A stretch of DNA of 64,000 bases. Origin: Ruminococcus sp. Lineage in GTDB: Bacteria; Bacillota; Clostridia; Oscillospirales; Ruminococcaceae. Numbering within the stretch: position 1 is the first letter of the stretch; each line of letters starts with the position of its first letter. Under the pieces are notes generated by a model. That model was not told the origin of the DNA. It made no database searches and saw only the letters and a program-made list of their open reading frames with translations. Below are positions 17,842 through 26,021 of the stretch, one piece after another. The translations under genes and the position numbers were made by a program. The stretch lies in contig JAFXXD010000006.1 in NCBI GenBank assembly GCA_017542475.1, positions 1 to 64,000 of the forward strand. Reading direction: 5' to 3'.

Positions 17842-18771
17842 TCATTCGTCAAACAACGGAGTTGAGAAATACCTCTCTGCGGTATCGGGAAGAATAGTCA
17901 CGACAGTCTTGCCCTCGCCGAGCTTTTCAGCCATTTTCAGTGCCGCAGCGACATTCGTGCCGCTCGATATGCCACACATTATGCCTTCCTTTGCAGCAAG
18001 GTCTTTCGCAGTCTGTATAGCCTCCTCGTCGGTGACGATGTAGATGTCGTCATAGATGTTCTGATTGAGGATATCGGGGATTATGCCATCGCCTATGCCC
18101 ATCTGGAGGTGCGTACCGATGTTTCCGCCCGCAAGGATAGCGGCGTTCTCGGGCTCGACTGCCCATATCAGCATATCGGGATACTGCGATTTCAAGGTCT
18201 CGCCTATACCCGTGATAGTGCCGCCTGTGCCTATCCCCGAGCAGAAGCCGTCTATCCTGCCCGCGGTCTGCTCGAGTATCTCGAGAGCCGTGTGGTACTT
18301 GTGGGCATAGATGTTGTTGACGTTCGCGAACTGCTGCGGAACGAAGACGTTCTTGTCCTCCTCAGCCATTTTCAGCGCGGTGTCAAGGCACTCCTGTATA
18401 CAGCGCCCGATGTCGCCGTCATCGTGTATAAGCACTACCTCCGCACCGTAATGGCGGACGAGCTTGCGGCGCTCCTCACTGACGGAGTCGGGCATTATTA
18501 TCACGGTTTTATAGCCGCGTACAGCTCCTACGAGCGCAAGTCCGATACCCTGATTGCCGCTGGTGGGCTCGACTATTATCGTGTCCTTGTTTATCCTGCC
18601 CTCCTGCTCGGCGTGGAGTATCATATTGTACGCAGTGCGGGTCTTGATAGAGCCGCCCACGTTGAGTCCCTCGAACTTGACGAGCACCTCGGCGCTGTCG
18701 GGCTTGTTCATGCGGTTGAGCCTTATCATCGGCGTGTGTCCCATTGCCTCAATAATGTTATTGCAAACCAT
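17842..18771 (-). CDS. cysK: Cysteine synthase A
   Basis: PLP-dependent O-acetylserine sulfhydrylase making cysteine from O-acetylserine and sulfide in the cytoplasm. 309 residues. The PLP lysine is K43 in NVGGSIKTRTA; EPTSGNQGIGLA near residue 70 binds the substrate carboxylate; SGIGTGGTITG near 178 is the phosphate-binding glycine loop. The residue after the catalytic lysine is T where most family members have D. It shares the sulfur assimilation theme with metY 2 kb away. A consensus-like promoter stands upstream. Confidence 0.95.
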   Translation of the reverse strand: MVCNNIIEAMGHTPMIRLNRMNKPDSAEVLVKFEGLNVGGSIKTRTAYNMILHAEQEGRINKDTIIVEPTSGNQGIGLALVGAVRGYKTVIIMPDSVSEERRKLVRHYGAEVVLIHDDGDIGRCIQECLDTALKMAEEDKNVFVPQQFANVNNIYAHKYHTALEILEQTAGRIDGFCSGIGTGGTITGIGETLKSQYPDMLIWAVEPENAAILAGGNIGTHLQMGIGDGIIPDILNQNIYDDIYIVTDEEAIQTAKDLAAKEGIMCGISSGTNVAAALKMAEKLGEGKTVVTILPDTAERYFSTPLFDE

Positions 18772-18803
18772 TCAGTCGATTCTCCTTAAAGTATACTTCT
18801 CTT

Positions 18804-18832
18804 ATTATATACCACATCGGAGAAAAATGCAA
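18804..18832 (-). promoter_or_regulatory. Promoter of cysK
   Basis: TTGCAT (18832-18827), 17-base spacer, TATAAT (18809-18804). Confidence 0.78.
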
Positions 18833-18859
18833 GTGTTAATTTCCTGAATGCTCTTTATC

Positions 18860-18888
18860 TTGACAAAGCCTCACGCGTGATGTACAAT
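18860..18888 (+). promoter_or_regulatory. Promoter of the SdpI-like gene
   Basis: TTGACA and TACAAT with a 17-base spacer, 25 bases before the start codon. Confidence 0.78.
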
Positions 18889-18913
18889 ATGTGTCAGACA
18901 GGAGGAATGACCT

Positions 18914-19270
18914 ATGATAGTTATTATCGTCAATATTATATCCTCGCTCTCAATAGTGCTCGGCGGGATAATAATGATAAAATACGCAAGATCCCACGCG
19001 GACTTCACCATCGGCTTCAGAACAAAGCGCTCGATGTCGAGCGAGGAGACATGGTGCTTCGCGAATCGGAGCTGCGGATTTGCTTGGCTCATCATCGGAG
19101 CTGTCTGCTTTGTCCTGACGCTCGCCGCGCTGATAATTGCTCCCGAAGCATATATCGTACAGACAGCCATACTTATATTTCACATTTCCGCTGTCGCTGT
19201 TGCAGTAATACACACCGAAATGCAGCTGAGACGAAAGTTCGGCACTGACGCAAACAACAAAAAGCTCTGA
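18914..19270 (+). CDS. SdpI-family small membrane protein
   Basis: 118-residue membrane protein with three predicted helices (residues about 2-22, 54-76, 82-102). Between the first two is GFRTKRSMSSEETWCFANR, the signature of the SdpI C-terminal domain family (PF13630). In Bacillus subtilis SdpI gives immunity to the SdpC toxin and also acts as a signal-transducing receptor; most single-domain homologues have no known role. No SdpC-like toxin gene is nearby, so immunity is only a possibility. GGAGG at 18901 and a TTGACA/TACAAT promoter support it, and a terminator overlaps its stop codon. Confidence 0.82.
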   Translation: MIVIIVNIISSLSIVLGGIIMIKYARSHADFTIGFRTKRSMSSEETWCFANRSCGFAWLIIGAVCFVLTLAALIIAPEAYIVQTAILIFHISAVAVAVIHTEMQLRRKFGTDANNKKL

Positions 19271-19289
19271 GGTATCCCCTCAGAGCTTT
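19261..19289. terminator. Bidirectional terminator between the SdpI-like gene and tcdA
   Basis: 12-bp stem AAAGCTCTGAGG/CCTCAGAGCTTT followed by T-rich sequence; it includes the stop codon of the SdpI-like gene and faces the convergent tcdA. Confidence 0.88.
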
Positions 19290-19290
19290 T

Positions 19291-20013
19291 TCATTTTCTG
19301 CTGAAACCTGTAAGGTCCTTGATTACCTCGCCCGCGATGATTAGTCCCGCCACCGACGGCACGAATGCATTCGAGCCGGGAGTGCTCCTGCGCGACCCGC
19401 CGTCGGTACACATTCCCGCTATCGGAGTAAGAGCCTCCTCCTTCGAGTAGACCACCTTCAGCGCCTTAACGCCGCGCTTTTTCATCTCGCGGCGCATTAC
19501 TCTCGCCAGCGGACAAACCGACGTCTTGTAGATATCCGCGACCTCAAACGCCGTCGGGTCAACCTTATTTCCCGCGCCCATACTGCTTATCACGGGGACT
19601 CCCGCTGCCTTTGCACGCATTATTATCTCTATCTTGCCTGTGACCGTGTCTATCGCGTCAACTACGTAGTCGTACTGCGTGAAGTCGAACTCGTCCGCCG
19701 TATCGGGCATAAAAAACGTGTTGAACGTCCGCACCTTGCAGTCGGGAGAGATATCGTGTATCCGCTTCTCCGCGGCTTCGGTCTTGAACTGTCCTATCGT
19801 GCTCTGCGTGGCGACTATCTGACGGTTCAGATTGCTCGGAGCTACCCTGTCGTTGTCGATGAGGTCGAGAGCTCCTATCCCCGAGCGTGCGAGTGCCTCC
19901 ACAACGTGTCCGCCGACTCCACCAATGCCGAAAACGGCTACTCTCGAAGCAGCAAGCTTCTTCATAGCCGTTTCACCGAATATCATACCTGTGCGGATAA
20001 ATTCCTCACGCAT
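19291..20013 (-). CDS. tcdA: tRNA threonylcarbamoyladenosine dehydratase (ThiF/E1 family)
   Basis: ATP-dependent enzyme converting t6A37 of ANN-decoding tRNAs to its cyclic form. It is an E1-like Rossmann protein of 240 residues: nucleotide loop VFGIGGVGGHVVEALARSG at residues 27-45, DNDRVAPSNLNRQ near 53-65, and the conserved DAIDTVTGK near 117. Near the C-terminus GSNAFVPSVAGLIIAGEVI matches TcdA rather than MoeB or ThiF, and the zinc cysteines of those relatives are missing. It starts ten bases after the end of the ECF S-component gene with its own AAGGAG, so the two are probably co-transcribed. Confidence 0.88.
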   Translation of the reverse strand: MREEFIRTGMIFGETAMKKLAASRVAVFGIGGVGGHVVEALARSGIGALDLIDNDRVAPSNLNRQIVATQSTIGQFKTEAAEKRIHDISPDCKVRTFNTFFMPDTADEFDFTQYDYVVDAIDTVTGKIEIIMRAKAAGVPVISSMGAGNKVDPTAFEVADIYKTSVCPLARVMRREMKKRGVKALKVVYSKEEALTPIAGMCTDGGSRRSTPGSNAFVPSVAGLIIAGEVIKDLTGFSRK

Positions 20014-20023
20014 ACTGTTCTCC

Positions 20024-20548
20024 TTACTTCTTTACAACTCCCGGGATGCGCTTGATGACGAGCTCGTATACCGCTACGGAAATAGCCGCTCCGATAGCAC
20101 CCTGTACTGCGTTTGCGGGAACTCCGAGGAATGCCGTCGCGAACGAGTGGTAGAGAGCCGCCTCATACAGCGCATAGCCGACTATCATCACTACCTCAGC
20201 CACAGAAGCTGCCGCTATCCTCGAAACGAGCGAGCCCGAGTGCTTTGCCGCAGCTTTGAGCACGTAGAACGAGGCAGCAGCCATTCCTGCCTTTATCACG
20301 AGAGTTGCGGGAGCATATACCACGTAGCCGCTGATGATGTCAGCGAGTGCAGAGCCGATTCCCGCGGCAGCTGCGCCGTAAGCAGGTCCGAGAACCCATG
20401 CCGCTATGTTGACGATACTGTCTCCGAGGTTGACATAGCCCTTTGTCGGAGTGGGAATGTGTATGAGCAGGGTCGCTACTGTTGTCAGCGCCGTGAAAAG
20501 CGCCGCGAGAGTCAGTGTCCTGAGCTTATCCCTGTTATTGTTATTCAT
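20024..20548 (-). CDS. ECF transporter substrate-binding (S) component
   Basis: Membrane protein of 174 residues with five to six predicted helices, the size of energy-coupling-factor S components, which capture a vitamin and work with a shared EcfAA'T module. The N-terminal TLAALFTALTTVATLLIHIP and the GYVNLGDSIVNIAAWVLGP motif fit the subfamily related to pyridoxine and thiamine-precursor S components. The substrate cannot be assigned from the sequence. No EcfA or EcfT genes are in the window, as usual for group II ECF systems. It has its own promoter (20601-20629) and precedes tcdA. Confidence 0.82.
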   Translation of the reverse strand: MNNNNRDKLRTLTLAALFTALTTVATLLIHIPTPTKGYVNLGDSIVNIAAWVLGPAYGAAAAGIGSALADIISGYVVYAPATLVIKAGMAAASFYVLKAAAKHSGSLVSRIAAASVAEVVMIVGYALYEAALYHSFATAFLGVPANAVQGAIGAAISVAVYELVIKRIPGVVKK

Positions 20549-20572
20549 TTAAAAACACCTCTTTAAAAATTA

Positions 20573-20600
20573 AGGGAAGCCTTTTTTCCTTGGCTTCCCT
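20573..20600 (-). terminator. Hairpin between metY and the ECF S-component gene
   Basis: Perfect 9-bp stem AGGGAAGCC/GGCTTCCCT with a 10-base loop, then TTAATTTTT on the minus strand. The ECF promoter's -10 box abuts it, so its own transcript would start inside the first arm; only read-through RNA from metY forms the full hairpin. This makes it a plausible metY terminator that spares the downstream promoter. Confidence 0.65.
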
Positions 20601-20629
20601 ATTATATCACTATTTATCTGCAAATGCAA
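20601..20629 (-). promoter_or_regulatory. Promoter of the ECF S-component/tcdA pair
   Basis: TTGCAT (20629-20624), 17-base spacer, TATAAT (20606-20601). Confidence 0.75.
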
Positions 20630-20700
20630 CATCTTATGGTATATAAGTCTTTTATAATCGGTTATCAGCGTAATTGCACCGTATTCCCTGATATTTACCC

Positions 20701-21984
20701 TTACTTTACAGCCTCGAAGCCCTGCTTCAGGTCGGCGATGATGTCGTCGATGTGCTCGGTGCCGATGGACAGTCTCACTGTGGTCGGCTTGATGCCCGAG
20801 AACAGGAGCTCATCCTCTGTCATCTGCGAGTGTGTGGTCGAAGCGGGGTGGATAACGAGGGACTTAACGTCTGCTACGTTGGCGAGGAGCGAGAAGAGCT
20901 TGAGGCTCTCGGTGAACTTCTTGGCTCTGTCAGCGCCGCCCTTTATCTCGAACGTGAATATGGAAGCCGCTCCGTTCGGGAAATAGCGGTCGTAGAGCTC
21001 CTTAGCCCTGCCTGTTGCGAGGGACGGGTGGTTCACCTTCTCTACGTCGGGGTGGTTCCTGAGGAAGTCAACTACCTTGAGTGCGTTCTCTGTGTGGCGC
21101 TCGAGACGGAGAGAAAGCGTCTCAAGTCCCTGTAAAAGAAGGAAGGAGTTGAACGGAGATATTGCCGCACCCTGATCTCTCATAAGTGTGGTGCGGATTT
21201 TGAGGATATATGCGAGATTGCCGCAAGCCTCGGTGAATACTACGCCGTGATAGGACGGATTAGGCTTTGACAGACCGGGGAACTTGTCGTTCTGCGCCCA
21301 GTCGAACTTGCCTGCGTCGATGATGACGCCGCCCATTACCGTACCGTGTCCGCCGATGAACTTCGTCGCGGAGTGTACTACCACGTCAGCGCCGTGCTCG
21401 ATAGGTCTGAGCAGGAACGGAGTTGCGAAGGTGTTGTCCACGATGAGCGGGATACCGTGCTTGTGGGCTATTTCCGCTACCGCCTCGATGTCGAGAACAT
21501 TGGAGTTGGGGTTGCCGAGAGTCTCGGCATAGAGAAGCTTTGTGTTCTCCTTGATAGCCTTCTCGAAGTTGACAGGGTCGGACGGGTCAACGAAGTCAGT
21601 CGAAAGTCCCTGATCCTTCAATGTGTGCGCGAGGAGGTTGTACGTGCCGCCGTAAACGTTGGTAGAGGCTACGATGTGGTCGCCTGCTGTTGCGATGTTC
21701 TGTATCGCGTAGGTTATCGCCGCCGAGCCCGATGCTGTTGCGAGAGCTCCGACGCCGCCCTCAAGTGCAGCGATGCGCTCCTCGAAAACGCTTGATGTGG
21801 GGTTCATCAGGCGGGTGTAGATGTTGCCGGGAACTGTAAGCCCGAATCTGCCTGCCGCTGTGTCGGAGTCCTTGAACACGTAGGAGGTCGTCGCGTATAT
21901 CGGGACTGCTCTTGCGTCAGTGGTGGGGTCGGGCTGCTCCTGACCTGCGTGTACCTGTAATGTTTCAAACTTATAATTGCTCAT
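20701..21984 (-). CDS. metY: O-acetylhomoserine sulfhydrylase (MetY type)
   Basis: PLP-dependent enzyme making homocysteine from O-acetylhomoserine and sulfide in methionine synthesis. At 427 residues it has MetY rather than MetB/MetC length. YTRLMNPTSSVFEERIAALEGG near residue 58 is the cofactor-binding arginine/tyrosine region, SGSAAITYAI the phosphate-binding part, and the PLP lysine lies in VHSATKFIGGHG near residue 207. The N-terminus FETLQVHAGQEQPDPTTDARAVPIY is typical. It has a TTGACA/TATAGT promoter and a perfect inverted repeat farther upstream, which may be an operator. Confidence 0.93.
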   Translation of the reverse strand: MSNYKFETLQVHAGQEQPDPTTDARAVPIYATTSYVFKDSDTAAGRFGLTVPGNIYTRLMNPTSSVFEERIAALEGGVGALATASGSAAITYAIQNIATAGDHIVASTNVYGGTYNLLAHTLKDQGLSTDFVDPSDPVNFEKAIKENTKLLYAETLGNPNSNVLDIEAVAEIAHKHGIPLIVDNTFATPFLLRPIEHGADVVVHSATKFIGGHGTVMGGVIIDAGKFDWAQNDKFPGLSKPNPSYHGVVFTEACGNLAYILKIRTTLMRDQGAAISPFNSFLLLQGLETLSLRLERHTENALKVVDFLRNHPDVEKVNHPSLATGRAKELYDRYFPNGAASIFTFEIKGGADRAKKFTESLKLFSLLANVADVKSLVIHPASTTHSQMTEDELLFSGIKPTTVRLSIGTEHIDDIIADLKQGFEAVK

Positions 21985-22044
21985 TGTGATTACTTCCTTT
22001 CAAATTTGGTTTGGCTATCTCTACCTTTTCTGTAGGTTAACTAT

Positions 22045-22073
22045 ACTATAACACATATTTCCTACTTTGTCAA
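22045..22073 (-). promoter_or_regulatory. Promoter of metY
   Basis: TTGACA (22073-22068), 17-base spacer, TATAGT (22050-22045). Confidence 0.82.
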
Positions 22074-22116
22074 TAGGCAAACTCTATAACTTGGCGATTC
22101 TTTTTCTATATCAGGC

Positions 22117-22133
22117 TATAGGTTTTACCTATA
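22117..22133. promoter_or_regulatory. Inverted repeat upstream of metY, candidate operator
   Basis: Perfect palindrome TATAGGT-TTT-ACCTATA about 45 bases upstream of the metY -35 box. TAGG half-sites also occur around the promoter itself. Sulfur-responsive Rrf2-type regulators bind AT-rich dyads of this kind, but no regulator gene is in view and the assignment is only a suggestion. Confidence 0.45.
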
Positions 22134-22161
22134 ACAGTTTTTGAGCTGACGGCTCAAAGCC

Positions 22162-22190
22162 TTGACGTGTGCTCGCTTTTATGCTATTAT
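22162..22190 (+). promoter_or_regulatory. Promoter of deaD
   Basis: TTGACG and TATTAT with a 17-base spacer, about 30 bases before the start codon. Confidence 0.68.
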
Positions 22191-22222
22191 ATAATGTAAC
22201 GTGATGAAAGAAAGGATATAAT

Positions 22223-23950
22223 ATGCAATTCAATGAACTTAACCTCTCCGAGGAGCTCCTGCGCGCGGTAGACGAGCTAGGCTTCGAGGAAATGACCGAA
22301 ATACAGGCTCAGAGCATTCCCCTGCTCCTGCAGGGACGCGACGTTGTCGGACGCTCCAACACGGGCACGGGCAAGACCGCCGCATTCGGCATACCCGCCG
22401 TCGAGAGCATTACCGAGGATGAGCGGCGCTCTGTCGCGGTGCTGATACTGTGTCCCACGCGCGAGCTCGCAATGCAGGCGTGCGAGGAGATACGCAAATT
22501 CGCCAAATTCAAGCGCTGTGTCAAGGCGTGCGCTGTATACGGCGGCGCAAGCATGGAGCGCCAGATACTGGAGCTCAAACGCGGTGCTAATATTGTAATA
22601 GGTACTCCCGGGCGCGTTATGGACCATATCCGCAGACGCACACTCAAGCTTGAAAATCTGCGCACAGTCATACTCGACGAGGCGGACGAAATGCTCAATA
22701 TGGGCTTCCGCGAGGACATCGAGTCCATACTCTCGGACGTCCCCGAGGATAGGCAGACCGTCCTCTTCTCGGCGACTATGCCTCCCGAGATACTCGCCAT
22801 AACCGAGAAATATCAGCGCGAGCCCGTACATATCAAGATAAAGTCCTCGCAAAAGACGGTCGAGCTCATCGAGCAGTTCTACTTCGAGGTGGCTATGGGT
22901 CGCAAGACCGACGCTCTGAGGCTTCTTCTCGCTGCTTATTCGCCCGATTCCGCAATGGTGTTCTGCAACACAAAGCGTATGGTAGACGAGCTGACTGAGG
23001 AGCTTGTCAAGAGCGGCTTCCGTGCGGCTGGTCTGCACGGCGATATGAAGCAGATACAGCGCACGCAGGTGATGAACAGCTTCAAGAGCCGCACTACAGC
23101 CGTTCTCGTGGCGACCGACGTCGCCGCCCGCGGTATCGACGTCAGCGGCATTGATATGGTCTTCAACTACGACCTGCCGCAGGACAACGAATACTACATA
23201 CACCGCATAGGACGTACAGGCAGAGCAGGTCTCGCGGGCAAGGCTTACACCCTTATCACGGGCAGACGGCAGCTCCACGACCTCAAGGACATCGCACGCT
23301 ATACAAAGGCTGAGATAACAGAGCTCCCGCTCCCTGACAAGTCCTACATCGCGGAGATGAAGAAGGAAGCTCTCGCGCTCGAGATCGCCGCCATTGACGA
23401 GCGTCCCGACGCGGGCGCTTACGATATCCTCGACGCTCTCGCCGCTAAGGGTATCGACGGTCGCGAAGCCGCCGCAAGGCTCATAAGCTCGCGTCTGAAA
23501 GCGGAGCTCGCGGGACTGCCCGAATTCGATATGCCCAAGCCCCTCAAAAAGGGCAGCAGAAGCGGCGCGAAAACGGTCAAGATAGACCTCAGCATCGGCA
23601 GGAACAAGCGCATAGCTCCCAACTTCATTCTCGGTGCTCTTGTAGATGCGACGGGTATGTCGGGGCAGGACTTCGGCAAGATAGACATCTACGACAGCCA
23701 CACGACCGTTGAAGTCCCCGAGGCTGAGTACGACTACATCATTGACAGCACCAACCCGATGAAGATAAACGGTCACCCCGTGGAGGTAAAGCTCTACAAG
23801 GGCGGTAATACAAAGGAGCGCCCGTACAGGCAGTCCGCCGAAAAGCGCGGCGATGGCAGAAGGCGCTCGGACTACGGCAAAAAGAAACGCACGGACATCT
23901 TCGGCGACCATATCCCCGACCGCCGCAAGCGTACCAAGAAAAGACACTGA
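22223..23950 (+). CDS. deaD: DEAD-box RNA helicase with C-terminal RNA-binding domain
   Basis: ATP-dependent RNA helicase for ribosome assembly, mRNA turnover or cold adaptation. 575 residues. Q motif with FNELNLSEELLRAV and the Gln of EIQAQSIP; Walker A SNTGTGKTA near residue 45; DEAD box LDEADEML near 152; SAT motif LFSATMP near 182; helicase C motif HRIGRTGRAG near 326. Residues about 440-530 form a DbpA/CsdA-type RRM (KTVKIDLSIGRNKRIAPN to VEVKLYKGG), and a basic tail (RKRTKKRH) ends the protein. It is followed 12 bases later by a 35-residue membrane peptide gene. Confidence 0.95.
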   Translation: MQFNELNLSEELLRAVDELGFEEMTEIQAQSIPLLLQGRDVVGRSNTGTGKTAAFGIPAVESITEDERRSVAVLILCPTRELAMQACEEIRKFAKFKRCVKACAVYGGASMERQILELKRGANIVIGTPGRVMDHIRRRTLKLENLRTVILDEADEMLNMGFREDIESILSDVPEDRQTVLFSATMPPEILAITEKYQREPVHIKIKSSQKTVELIEQFYFEVAMGRKTDALRLLLAAYSPDSAMVFCNTKRMVDELTEELVKSGFRAAGLHGDMKQIQRTQVMNSFKSRTTAVLVATDVAARGIDVSGIDMVFNYDLPQDNEYYIHRIGRTGRAGLAGKAYTLITGRRQLHDLKDIARYTKAEITELPLPDKSYIAEMKKEALALEIAAIDERPDAGAYDILDALAAKGIDGREAAARLISSRLKAELAGLPEFDMPKPLKKGSRSGAKTVKIDLSIGRNKRIAPNFILGALVDATGMSGQDFGKIDIYDSHTTVEVPEAEYDYIIDSTNPMKINGHPVEVKLYKGGNTKERPYRQSAEKRGDGRRRSDYGKKKRTDIFGDHIPDRRKRTKKRH

Positions 23951-23962
23951 GAGGTGATAATA

Positions 23963-24070
23963 ATGAGCAGCGGACCACAGAAAAAAACGTGGATGAGGAT
24001 ACTGATACTCGCCCTCGCGGGAATTATGATACTCGGCGCGATACTGATGCCGTTCTTCGGCTGGATATAA
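23963..24070 (+). CDS. 35-residue single-pass membrane peptide
   Basis: Short reading frame of 35 codons starting at ATG 23963, after GAGGTG at 23951-23956. The peptide is basic at the N-terminus (KKTWMR) with one hydrophobic helix (ILILALAGIMILGAILMPFF). Many Clostridia encode a similar 35-40 residue protein of the DUF4044 type, so it may belong there; the function is unknown. It lies between deaD and a strong terminator, so it ends the deaD transcript. The good ribosome site, fixed position and terminator support a real gene. Confidence 0.7.
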   Translation: MSSGPQKKTWMRILILALAGIMILGAILMPFFGWI

Positions 24071-24077
24071 GCAAATG

Positions 24078-24104
24078 CAGGCTCCCTCGGGAGCCTGTTT
24101 TTTT
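24078..24104 (+). terminator. Terminator after the deaD transcript
   Basis: 9-bp stem CAGGCTCCC/GGGAGCCTG with a 2-base loop, followed by seven T. Confidence 0.92.
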
Positions 24105-24183
24105 ATGCCGTCATAAACCGACATATTCCGCACCTCGTCTGCATTATAATATTAACAGTAGGATATGAGGGGAGGTCATCGCT

Positions 24184-24966
24184 CTGACAATCTATATCGA
24201 CGTGCTCATTATCCTCAACGTATATGTCAACTACTTCCTGCTGAGGACTGCCGCTAAGCTCACGCACTCGCCGCTGAGGACGTGGCGCTGTATCGCGGCT
24301 TCATTCTGCGGGAGCCTGTTCTCACTGATGATACTCGCTCCGAAACTGCCCGTACCCTTGACATTCGCAGTCAAGCTCGCGGCAGCTGTCACCATAGTCA
24401 CTGCCGCGTTCGGAGTGCGCTCACCTGTCCGCATTGCCAAGAACACCGCCGCATTCTTCTCCGCGAACTTCATACTCGCGGGGACGGTTTACGCCGTGTA
24501 TTCGTGGTTCAAGCCGAGCTCCGTGCACTTCGCGAACTCGTACTTCTACATAGATTTTTCGCTCCTGCTCCTGCTGATAACGACCGCCGCGCTCTACGGA
24601 GCGGTCTGCCTGCTGAGGCTCATCACCGACAGGGAGCGTCCGCTCGCGAGCCGTGTCCTCATACGCGCGGGAAGCCGTACCATCGGGCTGGACGGGCTCG
24701 CGGACACGGGCAATGCTCTCGTTGACTGCTTCACGGGACGACCTGTCGTGATATGCGCCCGCGAGGACATCGGCGTTGTCTCCGCGAAAATGAGGCTCAT
24801 ACCGTGCGCGACGGTGTCCGACAGCGGAGTTATGCCCGTATTCCGCCCCGATGAGGTCGTCGTCGTCAACACCGCAACAGGCGAAAAAAAGCCTGTGGAC
24901 GTGATGATAGGACTCGGAGAGACGGGCGGCAAGGCGATATACAATCCCAAGATAATGAAGCTATAG
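24184..24966 (+). CDS. spoIIGA: Sigma-E processing peptidase SpoIIGA, probable CUG start
   Basis: Membrane aspartic protease that removes the pro-sequence of sigma-E in the mother cell after a signal from SpoIIR. The N-terminal half has about five membrane helices. The cytosolic half carries the catalytic motif [11 protein letters not shown] near residue 172. The usual N-terminus of the family is MTIYIDVLxxLNxxVNxxLL. Here [19 protein letters not shown] follows a CTG at 24184, eight bases after GGAGG at 24171-24175. The next candidate, GTG at 24202, is 26 bases from the ribosome site and would remove the conserved start, so CTG initiation is preferred. The gene precedes sigE by 14 bases. Confidence 0.9.
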   Translation: MTIYIDVLIILNVYVNYFLLRTAAKLTHSPLRTWRCIAASFCGSLFSLMILAPKLPVPLTFAVKLAAAVTIVTAAFGVRSPVRIAKNTAAFFSANFILAGTVYAVYSWFKPSSVHFANSYFYIDFSLLLLLITTAALYGAVCLLRLITDRERPLASRVLIRAGSRTIGLDGLADTGNALVDCFTGRPVVICAREDIGVVSAKMRLIPCATVSDSGVMPVFRPDEVVVVNTATGEKKPVDVMIGLGETGGKAIYNPKIMKL

Positions 24967-24980
24967 AAAGGAGAATCACA

Positions 24981-25679
24981 ATGAATATCGTGAAAAAAAT
25001 GGTCGTGAAGCTGAAAAAGCTCCTGCGCGGGGAGGTGTACTACGTGAACGGTCCCGATACGCTCCCGCCGCCGCTGACCCGCGACGAGGAGGCGGAGGTG
25101 TTTGCGGGCTTGTCCGCAAACGACCCTGCCGCGCGGAAAAAGCTGATAGTCCACAATCTGCGTCTTGTCGTGTACATAGCGAAGAAGTTCGAGTCCACGG
25201 GGATAGGGATAGAGGACCTCGTCTCTATCGGCACTATCGGGCTTATCAAAGCCGTGAACACCTTCCGCCCCGATAAGAATATCAAGTTCGCGACCTACGC
25301 CTCGCGCTGTATTGAGAACGAGATACTGATGTTCCTGCGGAAGTCCTCGCAGTACCGCAACGACCTCTCCATCGACGAGCCGCTCAATGTGGACTACGAC
25401 GGCAACGAGCTCCTGCTGTCGGACGTGCTCGGCACCGACGACGACATCGTCAACAAGGGCATCGAGACCGAAGCCGAGCGTGAGATTCTGCGCGGCGCTG
25501 TCTCGGAGCTCTGCGACCGCGAGCGCGAGATAATGGAGATGAGGTTCGGGCTGATAAACGGCAAAGAGATGACGCAGAAGGAGGTCGCGGACACGATAGG
25601 GATATCGCAGTCGTATATCTCACGGCTCGAAAAGAGGATAATCAAGAAGCTGCGGGTCAAGCTGGAGAACATTGTGTAG
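24981..25679 (+). CDS. sigE: RNA polymerase sporulation sigma factor sigma-E (pro-form)
   Basis: Mother-cell sigma factor of early sporulation, made as an inactive precursor. 232 residues. The basic amphipathic pro-sequence ([17 protein letters not shown]) precedes [14 protein letters not shown], matching the processed region of the Bacillus protein. Region 2 contains [20 protein letters not shown] and [15 protein letters not shown]. Region 4 contains [15 protein letters not shown] and the helix-turn-helix [20 protein letters not shown]. It directly follows spoIIGA; sigG, often next in other Clostridia, is not here. Its stop codon falls in a GTAGGGG palindrome. Confidence 0.96.
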   Translation: MNIVKKMVVKLKKLLRGEVYYVNGPDTLPPPLTRDEEAEVFAGLSANDPAARKKLIVHNLRLVVYIAKKFESTGIGIEDLVSIGTIGLIKAVNTFRPDKNIKFATYASRCIENEILMFLRKSSQYRNDLSIDEPLNVDYDGNELLLSDVLGTDDDIVNKGIETEAEREILRGAVSELCDREREIMEMRFGLINGKEMTQKEVADTIGISQSYISRLEKRIIKKLRVKLENIV

Positions 25680-25848
25680 GGGCGGATATCATCCGCCCAC
25701 GCAAAACACCTATTTGTAGGGGACGCCGCCCTCGGCGTCCCTTAGATTTGTCATATGCCTGCGGGCGGGCGAGGGCGCCCGCCCCTACACAACGTTGTTC
25801 CATATTACGTCTATGATTTGCGGGCGGATAATATCCGCCCCTACAGAA
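25676..25848. repeat. Array of four GTAGGGG-family palindromes
   Basis: Four hairpins in the 3' region of sigE: GGGCGGAT/ATCCGCCC (25680-25698), GGGACGCCG/CGGCGTCCC (25720-25741), GGGCGGGC/GCCCGCCC (25763-25784) and GGGCGGATA/TATCCGCCC (25822-25840). The first two have GTAG on the 5' side, the last two CTAC on the 3' side, so they form two opposed pairs. The stretch holds no gene. Similar units recur at about 11.5, 38.3 and 56.5 kb, as expected for a dispersed REP-like family. Confidence 0.82.
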
Positions 25849-25860
25849 AAAATCAACGGC

Positions 25861-25886
25861 AAGGACGTCCTTTCGGGCGTCCTTTT
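25861..25886 (+). terminator. Terminator downstream of sigE
   Basis: Stem AAGGACGTCC/GGGCGTCCTT (one wobble pair) with TTTC loop and a short T-run; it closes the spoIIGA-sigE transcript beyond the palindrome array. Confidence 0.7.
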
Positions 25887-25954
25887 CGCGTAGGAAAAGG
25901 CTGTCAAATAATTCTCAACCTTTTCGGATAATATGACGATTTTTCCCGCCGCTA

Positions 25955-25983
25955 TTGAAAACAAGCCTCCTTGATGCTATAAT
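25955..25983 (+). promoter_or_regulatory. Promoter of the recJ-relA operon
   Basis: TTGAAA and TATAAT with a 17-base spacer, about 40 bases before the recJ start. Confidence 0.75.
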
Positions 25984-26021
25984 ATAATATGTATAATTGT
26001 ATTCGTAAGGAGCACTTTTCT

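Noticed and set aside
18914..19270. Complete Sdp toxin-immunity system
   Set aside because: Only an SdpI-like protein is present; no SdpA, SdpB or SdpC-like gene is nearby.
20549..20700. preQ1, TPP or other vitamin riboswitch ahead of the ECF gene
   Set aside because: Only one simple hairpin is seen and its own promoter starts inside it; none of the conserved riboswitch cores is present.
22277..24133. 618-codon open frame on the minus strand
   Set aside because: Shadow of deaD; its protein shows no domain, and the sense frame has all helicase motifs.
25676..25848. CRISPR array or tRNA cluster
   Set aside because: The palindromes vary in sequence and spacing, with no direct repeats of constant length and no cloverleaf.
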